From Planctomycetota bacterium (GTDB lineage Bacteria; Planctomycetota; SZUA-567; H5-PLA8), in contig JAOSKN010000002.1 of the NCBI GenBank assembly GCA_027493525.1, forward strand, positions 410,288-474,287: DNA of 64,000 bases, read 5' to 3'. Within the stretch, counting starts at the first letter, position 1. Each line of letters starts with the position of its first letter. Positions 6,747 through 15,975 of the stretch are shown in pieces. Both the position numbers and the translations under genes were made by a program. The notes beneath the pieces are model-generated. The model was given only the letters and a program-made list of their open reading frames with translations. It was not told the origin of the DNA and did no database searches.

Positions 6747-8309
6747 ATGAGGAGCGCACGCAGAGTTAAAAGCAACAAGCGGCGGCGGTCCGGCTGGAAG
6801 TTCCGGTTCGTGAACCCGAAAACCGGCCGCGTCACGGAGAAGACCTTCTGGGTTAACGAGCGTACCGTTGCCGATCAGATGTTCCGCAAGCACCTCGATA
6901 AGTGTGCCTCGGAGATCGATGTCGACCCCTGGGCGCAGTCCTACGAGACGCTCGTGCAGCGGTTTCTTGAGGAGGCACCCTTGGCGAGCGAAGGCAGGCG
7001 TAGTGAAGTGGCGAGGGTTCTGAAGAAGAATGACCTGAGTCTGGAAGTCGCCGCCGATCTGAACGATCCCGGCCTGCTGAATGCCCGCAGCCGCAAGGCC
7101 CTGGATGAGGGACGGAGTTCCGCCGTGAACCTGGTCAATCGGGTTCAGCCGATCCTCAAGCAGCTCACCCGTTGGGCCTACGAGGTCAACGTGTTGCCCA
7201 GTAACCCGCTGGTGCGGTGGCGCAAGCTGCCGTTCCGGTTCGAGAGGTCCAGGCGGCGGGCCTTCCGGCCCGAAGAGATCCGCGCCATTCTGGCGGGAGC
7301 GCGGGAACTGGACCGGATGTATGACCGCAAGCATCCGGTCGAACTGGTCCTTCGCACCCTCGTGGTCTGCGGGAACCGCCCCGGTGCCGTCTTCAGGGCA
7401 CGAATCGCGGACCTTGAGGCGGATCGGATCCGGATGCCGCCCGGAGTGGGCAAGAAGAGGAACGGTGCCGCCACGCTTCCCCAGGAACTGATCGCGGAGT
7501 TGCGTCTATATGCTCGTGGCCGGAAGGCGGATTCGCCGCTCCTGGTCACGCCGATGGGTGCTGCCATCGAGAAGGTGAACTATACCAAGCGCGAGTTCCG
7601 TGCGGCGGCGGTCCTGGCCTTCGTAAGAATGTTGTGGCCTCACCATGATCCACGGACCAAGCACGCGGAACCCGTTGAAGTCGCCAGCGTGATCCTGAGC
7701 GGCAAGCCCTACAAGTTCGACGGGGCGCCGGCGACCAAGGAAGAAAAGATCGCGGCACGCAAGACGAAGAAAGGCGCGATTGACGGCCTGGCGAAGCAGT
7801 TGAAGGCGGCGGTCGAGGTGAAGCTGGAAGGGCGCGACCTGTACGCCTTCACCCGCAAGACTCACATCACCTTGGCGCGTGCGATCGGTGTGCATCCTGA
7901 TGCAGTCGCACTGCAGGTTGGCCACACCGGAGGCGGCGTGGAAGAGAAGTTCTATCTGGATGAGTCGCTGATCGATCCGTCGAAGTCTTCACGTGCCGTG
8001 TACGACTTGATCGTTGAGAAGACGACCCTCGGCGGGGATGGGAAGAGCGAGCAGAAGCGCAGCGCAAAGGTGCTTCCGATGGCCGCCGGGGCCGAAAATG
8101 CCCGATTTTCTGAAGCGGTTGATGAAGTCATTGGCAAAAAGGGGTCTGGGCACCAACCAGGGGGTATGTTGCAAGTCGTTCCCAAACCTGAAGATGAAGT
8201 GGCGTCCCCGGCAGGACTCGAACCTGCGACCTCCGGTTTAGGAAACCAGCGCTCTATCCAACTGAGCTACGGGGACTTCCGCCGATTTGATACTCAATCG
8301 AGCGGGTGA
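6747..8309 (+). CDS. int: Tyrosine recombinase (integrase) of the element
   Basis: The open frame has 520 codons. Residues about 15-190 form the arm/core-binding region. The catalytic part contains [19 protein letters not shown] (first Arg), [14 protein letters not shown] (box II, with a non-canonical residue where His is usual), LQVGHTGG (third His) and KFYLDESL (the Tyr nucleophile). The frame does not stop before the tRNA gene: its last 35 or so codons are read from the antisense strand of tRNA-Arg and flanking host DNA. The C-terminus therefore depends on the insertion site, and the free circular form would encode a different tail. The enzyme should catalyse integration into, and excision from, the tRNA 3' end. 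Confidence 0.85.
   Translation: MRSARRVKSNKRRRSGWKFRFVNPKTGRVTEKTFWVNERTVADQMFRKHLDKCASEIDVDPWAQSYETLVQRFLEEAPLASEGRRSEVARVLKKNDLSLEVAADLNDPGLLNARSRKALDEGRSSAVNLVNRVQPILKQLTRWAYEVNVLPSNPLVRWRKLPFRFERSRRRAFRPEEIRAILAGARELDRMYDRKHPVELVLRTLVVCGNRPGAVFRARIADLEADRIRMPPGVGKKRNGAATLPQELIAELRLYARGRKADSPLLVTPMGAAIEKVNYTKREFRAAAVLAFVRMLWPHHDPRTKHAEPVEVASVILSGKPYKFDGAPATKEEKIAARKTKKGAIDGLAKQLKAAVEVKLEGRDLYAFTRKTHITLARAIGVHPDAVALQVGHTGGGVEEKFYLDESLIDPSKSSRAVYDLIVEKTTLGGDGKSEQKRSAKVLPMAAGAENARFSEAVDEVIGKKGSGHQPGGMLQVVPKPEDEVASPAGLEPATSGLGNQRSIQLSYGDFRRFDTQSSG
8204..8276 (-). tRNA. tRNA-Arg (anticodon CCT)
   Basis: Read on the minus strand, a complete cloverleaf is present. The acceptor stem is 7 bp (8270-8276 with 8204-8210), the D arm is GCTC/GAGC, the anticodon stem is CTGGT/ACCGG with loop TTCCTAA, and the T arm is GCAGG-TTCGAGT-CCTGC. 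The anticodon CCT reads AGG (arginine). CCA is not encoded. The 3' end faces the integrated element, so the 3' half of this gene is likely restored by element DNA. Confidence 0.95.
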
Positions 8310-8315
8310 ATGCAA
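8287..8315 (-). promoter_or_regulatory. Probable promoter of tRNA-Arg
   Basis: On the minus strand TTGCAT (8310-8315) and TATCAA (8287-8292) are separated by 17 nt, and the predicted start falls a few bases before the tRNA 5' end. The element did not disturb it, since it lies on the host side. The integrase stop codon lies inside this promoter. Confidence 0.5.
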
Positions 8316-8390
8316 GCCACCCGATCACGGGGCCGGGCGGGCCTGGGAATGGCGTCCGGAAGCCTTGCCGGGATCGGCGCGGCGGTCGGG

Positions 8391-10028
8391 TCAGGGGCCG
8401 GCGGAATCGAGGCCCAGGGCGAGGCGGGCTTCGCGCACGGCTTCGGGCGCGGACTTCGAGGCTTTCGCGAGAAGCTGCTCGGCCTCGTCCACCCGCTCGC
8501 TCGCGTAGAGGTACACGGCCGCAAGCGCCAGCGCGGGGGCGTCGTCGGCGCCGGCCTCGAGCACGCCCTTGGCAAGATTGGCGCGGTCTTCGGGCGCCAG
8601 TTCGCTCCACTTCATGGGCATGCGATTGCCCTCGACCTGGACGTGCAGGCTTCCGCCGGACGCGCCGAGAATGCGGTAGCGCTTGGAGGCGTCGCTGGGC
8701 CCGAAGAGCCGCAGATACGCCAGCACGGGCTTGCCGGATTTCTGCGCCGCGTTGAGGCGCGCGCGGAGCCGCTCGTCCCAGGCGCCGGTCGCGGCCGGAT
8801 CGAGCTTGGGCTTGGACGGTTCGGGCCTTGGCGTAGCGATGGCCGGCGTCGGTTCGGGCTTGGCGCTTGCGGCCGCCTGCTCCGCGGCGCGCCCGAGTCC
8901 TGCAAGCGGAATGGGTTGTTTGTAGTAGGCGGCCAGACGCCGGCAGAGCGCTTGCGGCGTGTTTTCGGCGGGATGCCCGGGAGGCGGGCTGGCGGAGTAC
9001 CCGTGGTTCCCGTCGGAGCGCCCGCCGCCATTGTCGGGATCGCCCCGCAGGTCGAAGAGCACCGCGACGGCCCCGGCGCGCATGTAGTCGCGGACGCGCT
9101 CGCGGCTCGGATAATCCGGCAGGAGGGTGTAGTCGGCCTTGCCGATGACCGACTGCCAGTGGATGTACTTGAGCCCCAGTTCGCGCGTCACGGTTCCGTA
9201 CCAGTTCATGTAGCGCTTGTAGAGCGCCTCGTCGAAAGCGTCCCACCAGCCGGCGTCGCGGGTCTTGTAGACGTGCCCGATGCCGTCGCCGAGCAGGACG
9301 TCCCAGGTCCCGCAGCCCCTTACGAACTTCACGGTAAGCTCGGGGCTGGTTCCGACGCGGCAGTCCTTGCAGTGAAAGCCCATGTAGACCTGCGGCGCGT
9401 AGAGGTCGCGCAGGTGAATCAGGGCTTGGCCGAGTCCGCCGGCGTGGTCGGGGAAGTCCTGCACCTCCGGCATGCCGGTGGACTTGACCATCGCGGGGCA
9501 GCGCGAAGCGTCGTGGGTCTCCTCGGTGCCGTGCCACTCCATGAAGGCCCAACTGTCGGGTTCGGCGTGGAAGATGACCGGCGCCTTGCTCTTGGCGCAC
9601 TGCTGCAACAGGCGCTTGGCCGATTCGAGGTATTTGCGCATGGCTTCGGGATCCTTCAGCACGCGCAGCACGATATCGATCTCGCTTCCGCCGTAGCCGG
9701 CGGCGCGGCCGAGTTCGAGGAGTCCGTAAAAGGAGAGGATGGGCCGGGCCTGCATCTTCTCGGCTTTGCCGAGAAACCACGCGACATAGCTCTCTTCGGT
9801 GCGCGGGAAGACGTAGACGTAGGCAAAATCCCACTGGGCGCCGAGTTCGCGCTTGGCGCGTTCGGGCCAGGCGCCGTTGGAGCCGAAGCACGAGACGCCG
9901 AAGCCGAAGTGCGGCGGGAGGATGCTCTCGAAAGGCGGTCGCGCGGAGCCTTCGGCGCGAACAAAGCCCCAGCTCAGCGCCGCGGTCAGGAGCAGGCCGG
10001 CGGCCGTGTGGATCGTGTGCGGGCGCAT
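8391..10028 (-). CDS. Secreted protein with probable TIM-barrel-like domain and helical tail
   Basis: The protein has 545 residues. The N-terminus (residues 1-25) is a signal peptide ending near FVRAEG. The main part (about 30-370) contains features common in glycoside-hydrolase-like barrels (HFGFGVSCFG, RPILSFYGLLELGRA, VIFHAEPDSWAFMEWHG, YMGFHCKDC, YIHWQSVIG), but I cannot assign a GH family or name catalytic acids. A Pro/Lys-rich linker (about 395-425) leads to a C-terminal part containing a YRILGASGGSLHVQ strand and TPR-like helices. The gene lies 22 nt downstream of a LacI-type regulator in the same direction, so carbohydrate-dependent control is a reasonable inference. Confidence 0.6.
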   Translation of the reverse strand: MRPHTIHTAAGLLLTAALSWGFVRAEGSARPPFESILPPHFGFGVSCFGSNGAWPERAKRELGAQWDFAYVYVFPRTEESYVAWFLGKAEKMQARPILSFYGLLELGRAAGYGGSEIDIVLRVLKDPEAMRKYLESAKRLLQQCAKSKAPVIFHAEPDSWAFMEWHGTEETHDASRCPAMVKSTGMPEVQDFPDHAGGLGQALIHLRDLYAPQVYMGFHCKDCRVGTSPELTVKFVRGCGTWDVLLGDGIGHVYKTRDAGWWDAFDEALYKRYMNWYGTVTRELGLKYIHWQSVIGKADYTLLPDYPSRERVRDYMRAGAVAVLFDLRGDPDNGGGRSDGNHGYSASPPPGHPAENTPQALCRRLAAYYKQPIPLAGLGRAAEQAAASAKPEPTPAIATPRPEPSKPKLDPAATGAWDERLRARLNAAQKSGKPVLAYLRLFGPSDASKRYRILGASGGSLHVQVEGNRMPMKWSELAPEDRANLAKGVLEAGADDAPALALAAVYLYASERVDEAEQLLAKASKSAPEAVREARLALGLDSAGP

Positions 10029-10050
10029 GGCGGTCCTCCCGGCGCCGGGA

Positions 10051-11091
10051 TCAGTGGTGCTCGGGCGTAAAGACGCCGCCGGCGCGGAAGGTCGCCTGGA
10101 CCTTCACGGTGACGGGCTCCTCGGGGCCCAGGCCGGAGATCCGGTCCAGCAGCAGGCGGATGGCCTGCCGGCCCATCACGTCGGTCGCGAGTTCGACGCG
10201 GTCGTGCGCGAAGCAGACCTCGGGATCGAGCATGGAATCGCCGAAATGGGCGAGCGGCAGGCGCGACCAGGAGGCGCCGGTCTCGCGGTCGATGTCCTTC
10301 AATTCGCGGACGAACGAGCCGCTAAGCCAGTCGTTGCCGACGAAGACCGCGTCCGCCGGCTCGGGCAGTTCAACCAGCTTGCGCGCCAGGCGCGCTCCGC
10401 AATGCAGGCTGAAGTTGCCGTCGAAGACCAGGCGCGGGTCGAACTCGAGGCCCGCGTGCTCCAGGGCCAGCTTGTAGCCGGCGAGCTTCTCGCGGCTGTT
10501 CCAGTCGCCGGCGATGCACTGCACGCAGGCGATGCGCCGAGCGCCGGACTCGATGAGCCTCCGGGTGAGCCGGTACGCGCCGTCGGTGTTGTCGGGAACC
10601 ACCGCATCGATCCGGCCCGGCGCGTGGTTGAAGTACCCGACCATCACTTTCGGCAGCGGCACGTCCAGGAGCGCGTCCACGAGCCAGCGCGACGGGTCGA
10701 TCACCAGCGCATCGAGGTTCTCCATGGCCAGCACGGAGGCCTTGATGCGCTGCGCCGCGGCGGCGCGATCGGCCCCGTAGGGCGTCTCGCCGACCTGCAG
10801 CAGGATCTCATGGCGCGCGACGCCGACCGGCGCGCTGAGTCCGCGGAAGGTCCCGCTGTGGAACCAGCCCCGTTGCTCGCCCAGGCCGCAGTAGGCGATG
10901 CGCAAGGTCGGCGTCTTCGGGGGCGGTTCCGCGTCGGGCTGGCGCATGCGGCGCACGCCCACGCGGTGCTTAAAGGCGACCGCCAGGATCTTCTCGCGGA
11001 TGTTGGGGGAGATGCGCCCCTTGCCGCGCAGGGCCATGGAGATGGTCGCGGTGGAGACCCCAAGGATGCGAGCGAGTTCCTTCTGTTGCAT
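10051..11091 (-). CDS. LacI-family transcriptional regulator
   Basis: The protein has 346 residues. The N-terminal helix-turn-helix (MQQKELARILGVSTATISMAL) and hinge are followed by a periplasmic-binding-like domain (VIDPSRWLVDALL, DAVFVGNDWLSGSFVRELKDID, MGRQAIRLLLDRI). The start is set by GGAGGA 7 nt before ATG 11089-11091. The secreted protein at 8391-10028 follows in the same operon and is a likely target. A dyad upstream (11107-11126) is a candidate self-operator. The sugar ligand is unknown. Confidence 0.9.
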   Translation of the reverse strand: MQQKELARILGVSTATISMALRGKGRISPNIREKILAVAFKHRVGVRRMRQPDAEPPPKTPTLRIAYCGLGEQRGWFHSGTFRGLSAPVGVARHEILLQVGETPYGADRAAAAQRIKASVLAMENLDALVIDPSRWLVDALLDVPLPKVMVGYFNHAPGRIDAVVPDNTDGAYRLTRRLIESGARRIACVQCIAGDWNSREKLAGYKLALEHAGLEFDPRLVFDGNFSLHCGARLARKLVELPEPADAVFVGNDWLSGSFVRELKDIDRETGASWSRLPLAHFGDSMLDPEVCFAHDRVELATDVMGRQAIRLLLDRISGLGPEEPVTVKVQATFRAGGVFTPEHH

Positions 11092-11106
11092 GGTTGCGTC
11101 CTCCAG

Positions 11107-11126
11107 TGGTGAATTAGAATACACCA
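11107..11126 (-). promoter_or_regulatory. Candidate LacI self-operator
   Basis: TGGTGAATTAGAATACACCA is a 20-bp dyad whose two 10-nt arms match at 8 positions. It lies 15 bp before the regulator's start codon, directly upstream of its ribosome site, where binding would block initiation. Confidence 0.45.
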
Positions 11127-11316
11127 AAGAGATAAACTTAATCCCATTTGATTACTTGAGATGTTGTCATGTAAGTAAAATATTGACAATTATTTATATA
11201 TTAGAATCAGATCTATCTATGATTAATTCAATGGCATTTATTAACCTGGGCGCTCGTGATGCCCAAGGGCCACGCGAGCTCTGGCGACCTATAGAAGGAT
11301 AGGCGAGCCGGGGCGG
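11127..11316. other. AT-rich intergenic island
   Basis: About 130 bp (11110-11240) are strikingly AT-rich within a very GC-rich region. They include TTGACA at 11183-11188 and several TATATT/TAGAAT-like hexamers, but none at ideal 16-18 nt spacing. The region lies upstream of the LacI gene and downstream of the dehydrogenase gene, so it most likely holds the LacI-operon promoter. No gene is seen. Confidence 0.4.
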
Positions 11317-14300
11317 TCAGTGCGCGTGCGCGGGTTCGGGCTTGTGAGCTTTGGCCGGCTCGTGGGATTCGGCGTGATGGTCGTCGTCGTGATGGGCCGG
11401 CGGTTCGGCGACGGCGTCCATCGTCGTGTAGCCGCTCTCCAGCGGGTGCGCGGATTCGTAGCCGTAGGCGGCGGCGAGGACCTGCGCCGGATGCAGGGTG
11501 GTCTTGCCGGCGCCGTGCTCCATCTGCATTTTGCAGGTGCTGCATTCGCTGCTGCCGAAGCGCAACGCCGGCTTGGACAGCTCGCGGAAGAGCCCGCGGC
11601 CGATCCACATGGACTCTTCGTAGTTCTTCTTGGTCATGCCGAAGGTGCCGGCGATGCCGCAGCAGCCTTCGTCGATATGTTCGACGGTCACGCCGGGGAT
11701 CAGTCTCATCAGGTCCATGCCGGGGGTGCCGACGCGAAGCGCCTTGAGGTGGCAGGGCGCGTGGTAGCCCAGGGTCAGGCTGAGCGTGTGGAAGTCGGTC
11801 TTGAACTTCCCGGCGCGGTGCAGTTCCATCAGGTAGGCGCCCAGGTCGCGGGTGTGGCGCGCGACGAGTCGCGCGTCGGCGGTGTCCTCGTAGTCGAGGA
11901 ATTCCCGCGAAAGGCACAGCGCCGCGGTGGGCTCGGTGACGACGATGGGGTAGCCCTTGCGCGCGTAGGGCGCGAGGCCTTCGACGATGCGGCGGATGCC
12001 GGAACGGGCGTCGGCCGCGGCGCCGTGCATCAGCGCGGGCATGTTCGTCCAGGGCAGGTCGGGGACGACGACCTCGATGCCGTTGTGCTCCAGCACGTCC
12101 ACGGCGGCCTGGGCGACTTCGGGGGCGTAGTATTTCGCGTAGAGATCGGTGTAGAGCACGACCTTCGGGCGCGGGCCATCCGCGTCGTAAGTGTTGGCGT
12201 GGCGCAGGCGCCAGTTCCTGAAACGCGGGAGCTTGCGGCGCCGGTCGATCCCGACCAGTTGCTCCATGAACCAGCGCGTCCAGGGCATCTCGTTGACGGT
12301 ATTGACGATCGGGGCCAGCCAGCGGCCGGCGCGCGCGAAGAACTCGGTCTTGACGAAGATCCATTTCGAGAGCGGCAGGCGGTTTTCCCGGTGGTAGCGC
12401 GCCTTGGCTTCGGTGGCCAGCTTGGGGATGTTCACCTGGCTGGGGCAATCGTCGACGCAGAGTTTGCAGTTGAAACAGTAGTCGGCGATCTTGATGGTTT
12501 CGGGGTCGGCGAAGGAGCCGGCCGTCTGGCGCCCCGAGAGCAGCCGGCGCATCAGGTTGGCCTTGGCGCGCGGGGCCGCATCCTCGATCCGGTTGTAGCG
12601 GAAGCGCGGGCACATATCGACTTCGGGGCCCGTGCTGCGGCAGAAGCCGTTGCCGTTGCAGCGGATCGTCTCCAGGCCCAGTTCGAAGTCGTTCCAGTTC
12701 AGGACCATGGGCCCGTGGGCGTGAATGGCGGGCTGGGGCTGGTCCGCGGCCAGTTCGGCCGGGACTTCGCGCTCTTCCGGCCGCGGCCCGCGGTAGCCTT
12801 CGACGCGGAAGCCGTCCGCGCTGATCTTCCACCCGGCGCCCTGGCGCAGGTTCTTCGTCATCAGGTGCGGGTCGTCGGTGATCTTCTTGTTCGGGTTGAG
12901 AATGCCGTCGGGGTCGAAGAGATTCTTGACCTTCCTGAAGAGCGCGTAGAGTTCCGGGCCGGCCTGTCGCGCGATGAACTGCGCGCGGGCGAGGCCTTCG
13001 CCGTGCTCGCCGCTGATCGTGCCTTCGCAGCCCCAGACGATGGCGTGGCATTCCTCCGCGATCCGTTCGAGCAGCGCGAGGTGGTCGGCGCGGCGCAGGT
13101 CCAGCAGCGGGCGCAGGTGCGGCTCGCCGTGCCCCGCGTGGCCGTAGGCGGTGTACTCCAGGCCGTGCTTCTCGAAGACCGCGCAGGCCTTCTCGACGTA
13201 TTCGGCCAGCCGGTCCACGGGGACGGCGGCATCCTCGACGAAGGGGATCGGCTGCATGCCGTCGTCGCGCCGGAAGAGCAGCGGTACGGCGGCCTTGCGC
13301 GTGTGCCACAGGTCGGCTTGTTCCAGCGGGTCGAGGACCACGCGGAAGCCCTGGTGCTTGACGCTGGCAAGGCGCTCTTCGAGGGCCTTGAGCTGCACGT
13401 TGACGCTTTCGAGGTCCGCGCCCTCGTACTCGATGGCCAGCATCGCGCCGGCGCCTTCGGGGAGCAGGTGCGCCTTCTCGGGCGCGCCCTTGCGGCCCAG
13501 GTGCATCACCATCGCGTCGAAGAGTTCGCAGGCGACCGGGTTGGTCTCGCGGATCGCCGGCACCGCGCGCGCCGAGTCGCCGAGGGTCTCGAAGCTCACC
13601 ACCGCGACGCCGACCCGGCCCGGCAGCGGGACGACCTTAAGCACGGCCTCGGTCACGATCCCCAGCGTGCCTTCGCTGGCGCAGAGCAGCCGCTCGGGCT
13701 CCAGCAGCCCGTCGGCGATGACCCCATCGAGCAGGTAGCCGCTGCGGTTGCGCTCGCTGCGCGGCTTGCGGCCGGCGATCAGTTGGGCGTGCTCCCGCAG
13801 CAGCGCCGGCAACTCGCGGTTGATCTTGCCCGCCAGGCCCTTCTCCTTCTGCTTGCGGCGGTGGCTGTTGCCGTCGAGCGTGACCGGGCGGAAGTTCGTC
13901 GCCGTCCCGTCGGCCAGGACCACGCGGCAACTGATCAGGTTGTCCCGCGTCGCGCCGTACTTGAGCGAGCGCGCGCCGCAGGCGTTGTTGTTGATCATCC
14001 CGCCGATCGTGCAGCGGTTGGAACTGGCCGGGTCGGGCCCGATGCGGAACCCATAGGGCTTCAGCGCGCGGTTGAGGCTGTCCAGGACCACGCCGGCCTC
14101 GACGACCACCGTGCGGTGCTGCCGGTCGAGTTCCACGATCCGCGCCATGTGGACGTTCAGGTCGAGGACGATCGCGCGGCCCAGGCTCTCGCCGGTCAGG
14201 CCGCTGCCGGCCCCGCGGGCGATGATCGGAAGCTTGTGCCGCGCGGCGAACTTCACCGCGGCCTGGACGTCGTCTTCGTCGACCGGATTGACGACCACGA

Positions 14301-14448
14301 GCGGCTCGATCTCGTAGATCGACGCGTCGGTGCTGTAGAGCGAGAGCGCGTGGGGATCGGTGCGGACCTCCCCGCGTACCGCGCTTTTAAGGCCGGCGGC
14401 AATGAACTCGGCGCTCGGCGCGGCGGGGGCCTCGGCCTGGGCGGACAT
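11317..14448 (-). CDS. FAD-linked D-2-hydroxyacid dehydrogenase fused to an Fe-S/CCG subunit
   Basis: The protein has 1043 residues. Residues about 45-270 form a PCMH-type FAD domain (PIIARGAGSGLTGESLG, ASSNRCTIGGMINNNACGARS), followed by the C-terminal FAD-oxidase cap (YGHAGHGEPHLRPLLDL, CEGTISGEHGEGLAR). From about residue 620 come two cysteine clusters, CNGNGFCRSTGPEVDMCPRF and CFNCKLCVDDCPSQ, then CCG-type segments (YHAPCHLKAL, DEGCCGIAGTFGM). This is GlcD and GlcF in one chain, as in the YdiJ/D-2-hydroxyglutarate dehydrogenase group. It should oxidise D-lactate, glycolate or D-2-hydroxyglutarate and pass electrons to the membrane pool. A His-rich tail follows (HHDDDHH). AGGAG precedes the ATG. 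Confidence 0.9.
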   Translation of the reverse strand: MSAQAEAPAAPSAEFIAAGLKSAVRGEVRTDPHALSLYSTDASIYEIEPLVVVNPVDEDDVQAAVKFAARHKLPIIARGAGSGLTGESLGRAIVLDLNVHMARIVELDRQHRTVVVEAGVVLDSLNRALKPYGFRIGPDPASSNRCTIGGMINNNACGARSLKYGATRDNLISCRVVLADGTATNFRPVTLDGNSHRRKQKEKGLAGKINRELPALLREHAQLIAGRKPRSERNRSGYLLDGVIADGLLEPERLLCASEGTLGIVTEAVLKVVPLPGRVGVAVVSFETLGDSARAVPAIRETNPVACELFDAMVMHLGRKGAPEKAHLLPEGAGAMLAIEYEGADLESVNVQLKALEERLASVKHQGFRVVLDPLEQADLWHTRKAAVPLLFRRDDGMQPIPFVEDAAVPVDRLAEYVEKACAVFEKHGLEYTAYGHAGHGEPHLRPLLDLRRADHLALLERIAEECHAIVWGCEGTISGEHGEGLARAQFIARQAGPELYALFRKVKNLFDPDGILNPNKKITDDPHLMTKNLRQGAGWKISADGFRVEGYRGPRPEEREVPAELAADQPQPAIHAHGPMVLNWNDFELGLETIRCNGNGFCRSTGPEVDMCPRFRYNRIEDAAPRAKANLMRRLLSGRQTAGSFADPETIKIADYCFNCKLCVDDCPSQVNIPKLATEAKARYHRENRLPLSKWIFVKTEFFARAGRWLAPIVNTVNEMPWTRWFMEQLVGIDRRRKLPRFRNWRLRHANTYDADGPRPKVVLYTDLYAKYYAPEVAQAAVDVLEHNGIEVVVPDLPWTNMPALMHGAAADARSGIRRIVEGLAPYARKGYPIVVTEPTAALCLSREFLDYEDTADARLVARHTRDLGAYLMELHRAGKFKTDFHTLSLTLGYHAPCHLKALRVGTPGMDLMRLIPGVTVEHIDEGCCGIAGTFGMTKKNYEESMWIGRGLFRELSKPALRFGSSECSTCKMQMEHGAGKTTLHPAQVLAAAYGYESAHPLESGYTTMDAVAEPPAHHDDDHHAESHEPAKAHKPEPAHAH

Positions 14449-14610
14449 GAAGGGCTCCTGGCGGCTGGGCCCCCGCGCCGGCTACGGCCGGGGCGGGGGC
14501 CACCTGCTCGAGCTTAGTCGAACGAGACGCTTTTATCAGGGATGCAGAGGGCTTCAAGCGCGGCAATCTCCCTGTTTACGAACCGCGCCGGCCTGATTAG
14601 GTTCCCTCTC

Positions 14611-15057
14611 ATGCCGCGCATCCATCTTCTCGCCCGCGGGGTCCTGCTCAAGCAGGGGCAGCTCCTGCTGGCGCATCTGCACGGCGCCGCCCACACCTTC
14701 CTGCCGGGCGGGCATATCGAAGCAGGAGAACCCGCCGCGCGCGCGCTGGAGCGGGAACTGCGCGAGGAGCTGGGCTTGAAGGCCAGGGCCGGCGCGTTCC
14801 TGGGCGCGGTGGAGCACCGCTACCTGCGGCGCGAGACGAGGTGGCGGCACGAGGTCAACCTGATCTTCGCCTTCGAGGCCGGCATCGAACCGGGCGAGCC
14901 ATTAGTGTCGCGCGAGCCGCGCCTGGAGTTCTTCTGGCGCCCGCTGGACCGATTGGCCCAAGCCAACCTGCAGCCCGATCCGTTACAATCGCTGCTTCCG
15001 CGGCGGCTGGCCGGCGGCGCGGGGCCGCTCTGGGCGAGCACGCTCGCCAATCCCTGA
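14611..15057 (+). CDS. Nudix hydrolase
   Basis: The protein has 148 residues. The Nudix box is complete as GGHIEAGEPAARALERELREELGL minus its edges: Gly, the two Glu-containing helices (RELREE) and the final Gly-Leu are all present around residues 34-57. It hydrolyses nucleoside diphosphates linked to another group; the substrate cannot be read from the sequence. ATG 14611 is the first start in frame with the fold. The gene is 17 nt upstream of an enoyl-CoA hydratase gene, and the two may be co-transcribed. Confidence 0.85.
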   Translation: MPRIHLLARGVLLKQGQLLLAHLHGAAHTFLPGGHIEAGEPAARALERELREELGLKARAGAFLGAVEHRYLRRETRWRHEVNLIFAFEAGIEPGEPLVSREPRLEFFWRPLDRLAQANLQPDPLQSLLPRRLAGGAGPLWASTLANP

Positions 15058-15074
15058 TACGGAGGCTCGGATCC

Positions 15075-15854
15075 ATGCCCGAACCGGCGCTGGTCGAACG
15101 GCACGCGCACTACGCGGTGGTGACGCTGAACCGCCCCGAGAAGCGCAACCCGCTTCCCTATCGCGACGAGGACGGCGTGCGGCCCGCGCTGGAGGCCCTC
15201 GCGCGCGAGGACGCCATCCGTGCGGTGGTCCTCGCCGGCTCCGGCAAGGCGTTCTGCTCCGGGCTGGACCTCTCCGGCTTGAAGGAACTGCAAGCCACGA
15301 GCGCCGCGCAGAACCTGGCCGACAGCGAGGCCGTCTGCGCCTTCTTCGAGTACCTGCGCGCCTATCCCAAGCCCCTGATTGCCGCGGTCAACGGGCCGGC
15401 CGTGGCCGGCGGCGCGGGCCTGGCGCTGTTGTGCGACGTGGCGCTCGGCAGCGAACACGCGCGCTTCAGCTTCAGCGAGGTCCGCATCGGCTTCGTGCCG
15501 GCGATGGTCGGCGTGTACCTGACCCGCGCGGTGGGCGAGCGCGTCGCGCGGGAGATCCTGCTTTCGGCGCGCTGGGTCAACGCCGAAGAGGCCAAGATCC
15601 TCCACCTGCTCCACGAACTCGTCGATGCCGAAGCGCTCATGTCCCGGGCCGCCGAACGCGCCATGCAGTTCGCCGAACTGAGCCCCGAAGCGCTGCGCCG
15701 CGCGAAGGGGATGCTCGCGCGAGGCGCGGAGCAGCCTCTGCCGGAGGCGCTCCGGGACGCCGTGAAGGGCAACGCCGAAGCTCGCGACACGGACGACTGC
15801 AAGGAAGGCATTCGATCCTTCCTGGAGAAGCGCAAGCCGCGTTGGGCGCCCTGA
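15075..15854 (+). CDS. Enoyl-CoA hydratase/isomerase family protein
   Basis: The protein has 259 residues, the usual length. Crotonase-fold landmarks are TLNRPEKRNPL (CoA binding), AGSGKAFCSGLDLSGL (first oxyanion-hole strand), AAVNGPAVAGGAGLALLCD (second oxyanion-hole Gly) and FSEVRIGFVPAMVG. The C-terminal trimerisation helices are present. The Glu of SEV is where crotonases keep one catalytic Glu; the second position reads VPA rather than the canonical E/P-G, so the exact reaction (hydration, isomerisation or another) is open. GGAGG about 10 nt before ATG 15075 supports the start. Confidence 0.85.
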   Translation: MPEPALVERHAHYAVVTLNRPEKRNPLPYRDEDGVRPALEALAREDAIRAVVLAGSGKAFCSGLDLSGLKELQATSAAQNLADSEAVCAFFEYLRAYPKPLIAAVNGPAVAGGAGLALLCDVALGSEHARFSFSEVRIGFVPAMVGVYLTRAVGERVAREILLSARWVNAEEAKILHLLHELVDAEALMSRAAERAMQFAELSPEALRRAKGMLARGAEQPLPEALRDAVKGNAEARDTDDCKEGIRSFLEKRKPRWAP

Positions 15855-15975
15855 ATTGCGCTACGTGCGCAGCCGCTTCGCCGCGCGCACGCTGTCGTTG
15901 TATGCCAACTTCTTCTCCAGTAGGATGCTCGGTCTTGCCGCGCAACAGGCGCGCGGAACGAGGAGAGTTACCAAC

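Larger units (their letters stand above)
1..8276. mobile_element. Right portion of an integrative element inserted at tRNA-Arg(CCT)
   Basis: A run of plasmid- or phage-type genes (Fe-S nuclease, WGR-ligase, DUF932, zinc ribbon, helix-turn-helix excisionase-like, tyrosine integrase) ends exactly at a tRNA-Arg gene whose 3' end points into the element. This is the classic arrangement of tRNA-targeting islands. The genes are all on the + strand, and base composition is visibly lower in GC than the chromosome to the right, lowest around 3066-3650. The other attachment site lies left of position 1 and cannot be seen; the core repeat should be part of the tRNA 3' half (about 8204-8245). No conjugation, capsid or replication-initiator genes are seen in this part, so plasmid-like, phage-satellite and ICE origins all remain open. 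Confidence 0.75.

Noticed and set aside
8014..8241. A small ORF ending in a [14 protein letters not shown] sequence
   Set aside because: This peptide pattern is the well-known false translation of the antisense strand of a tRNA gene.
11320..14517. A 1065-codon antisense frame opposite the FAD/Fe-S dehydrogenase
   Set aside because: Same cause as the other long antisense frames. The sense strand encodes clear FAD, Fe-S and CCG motifs.
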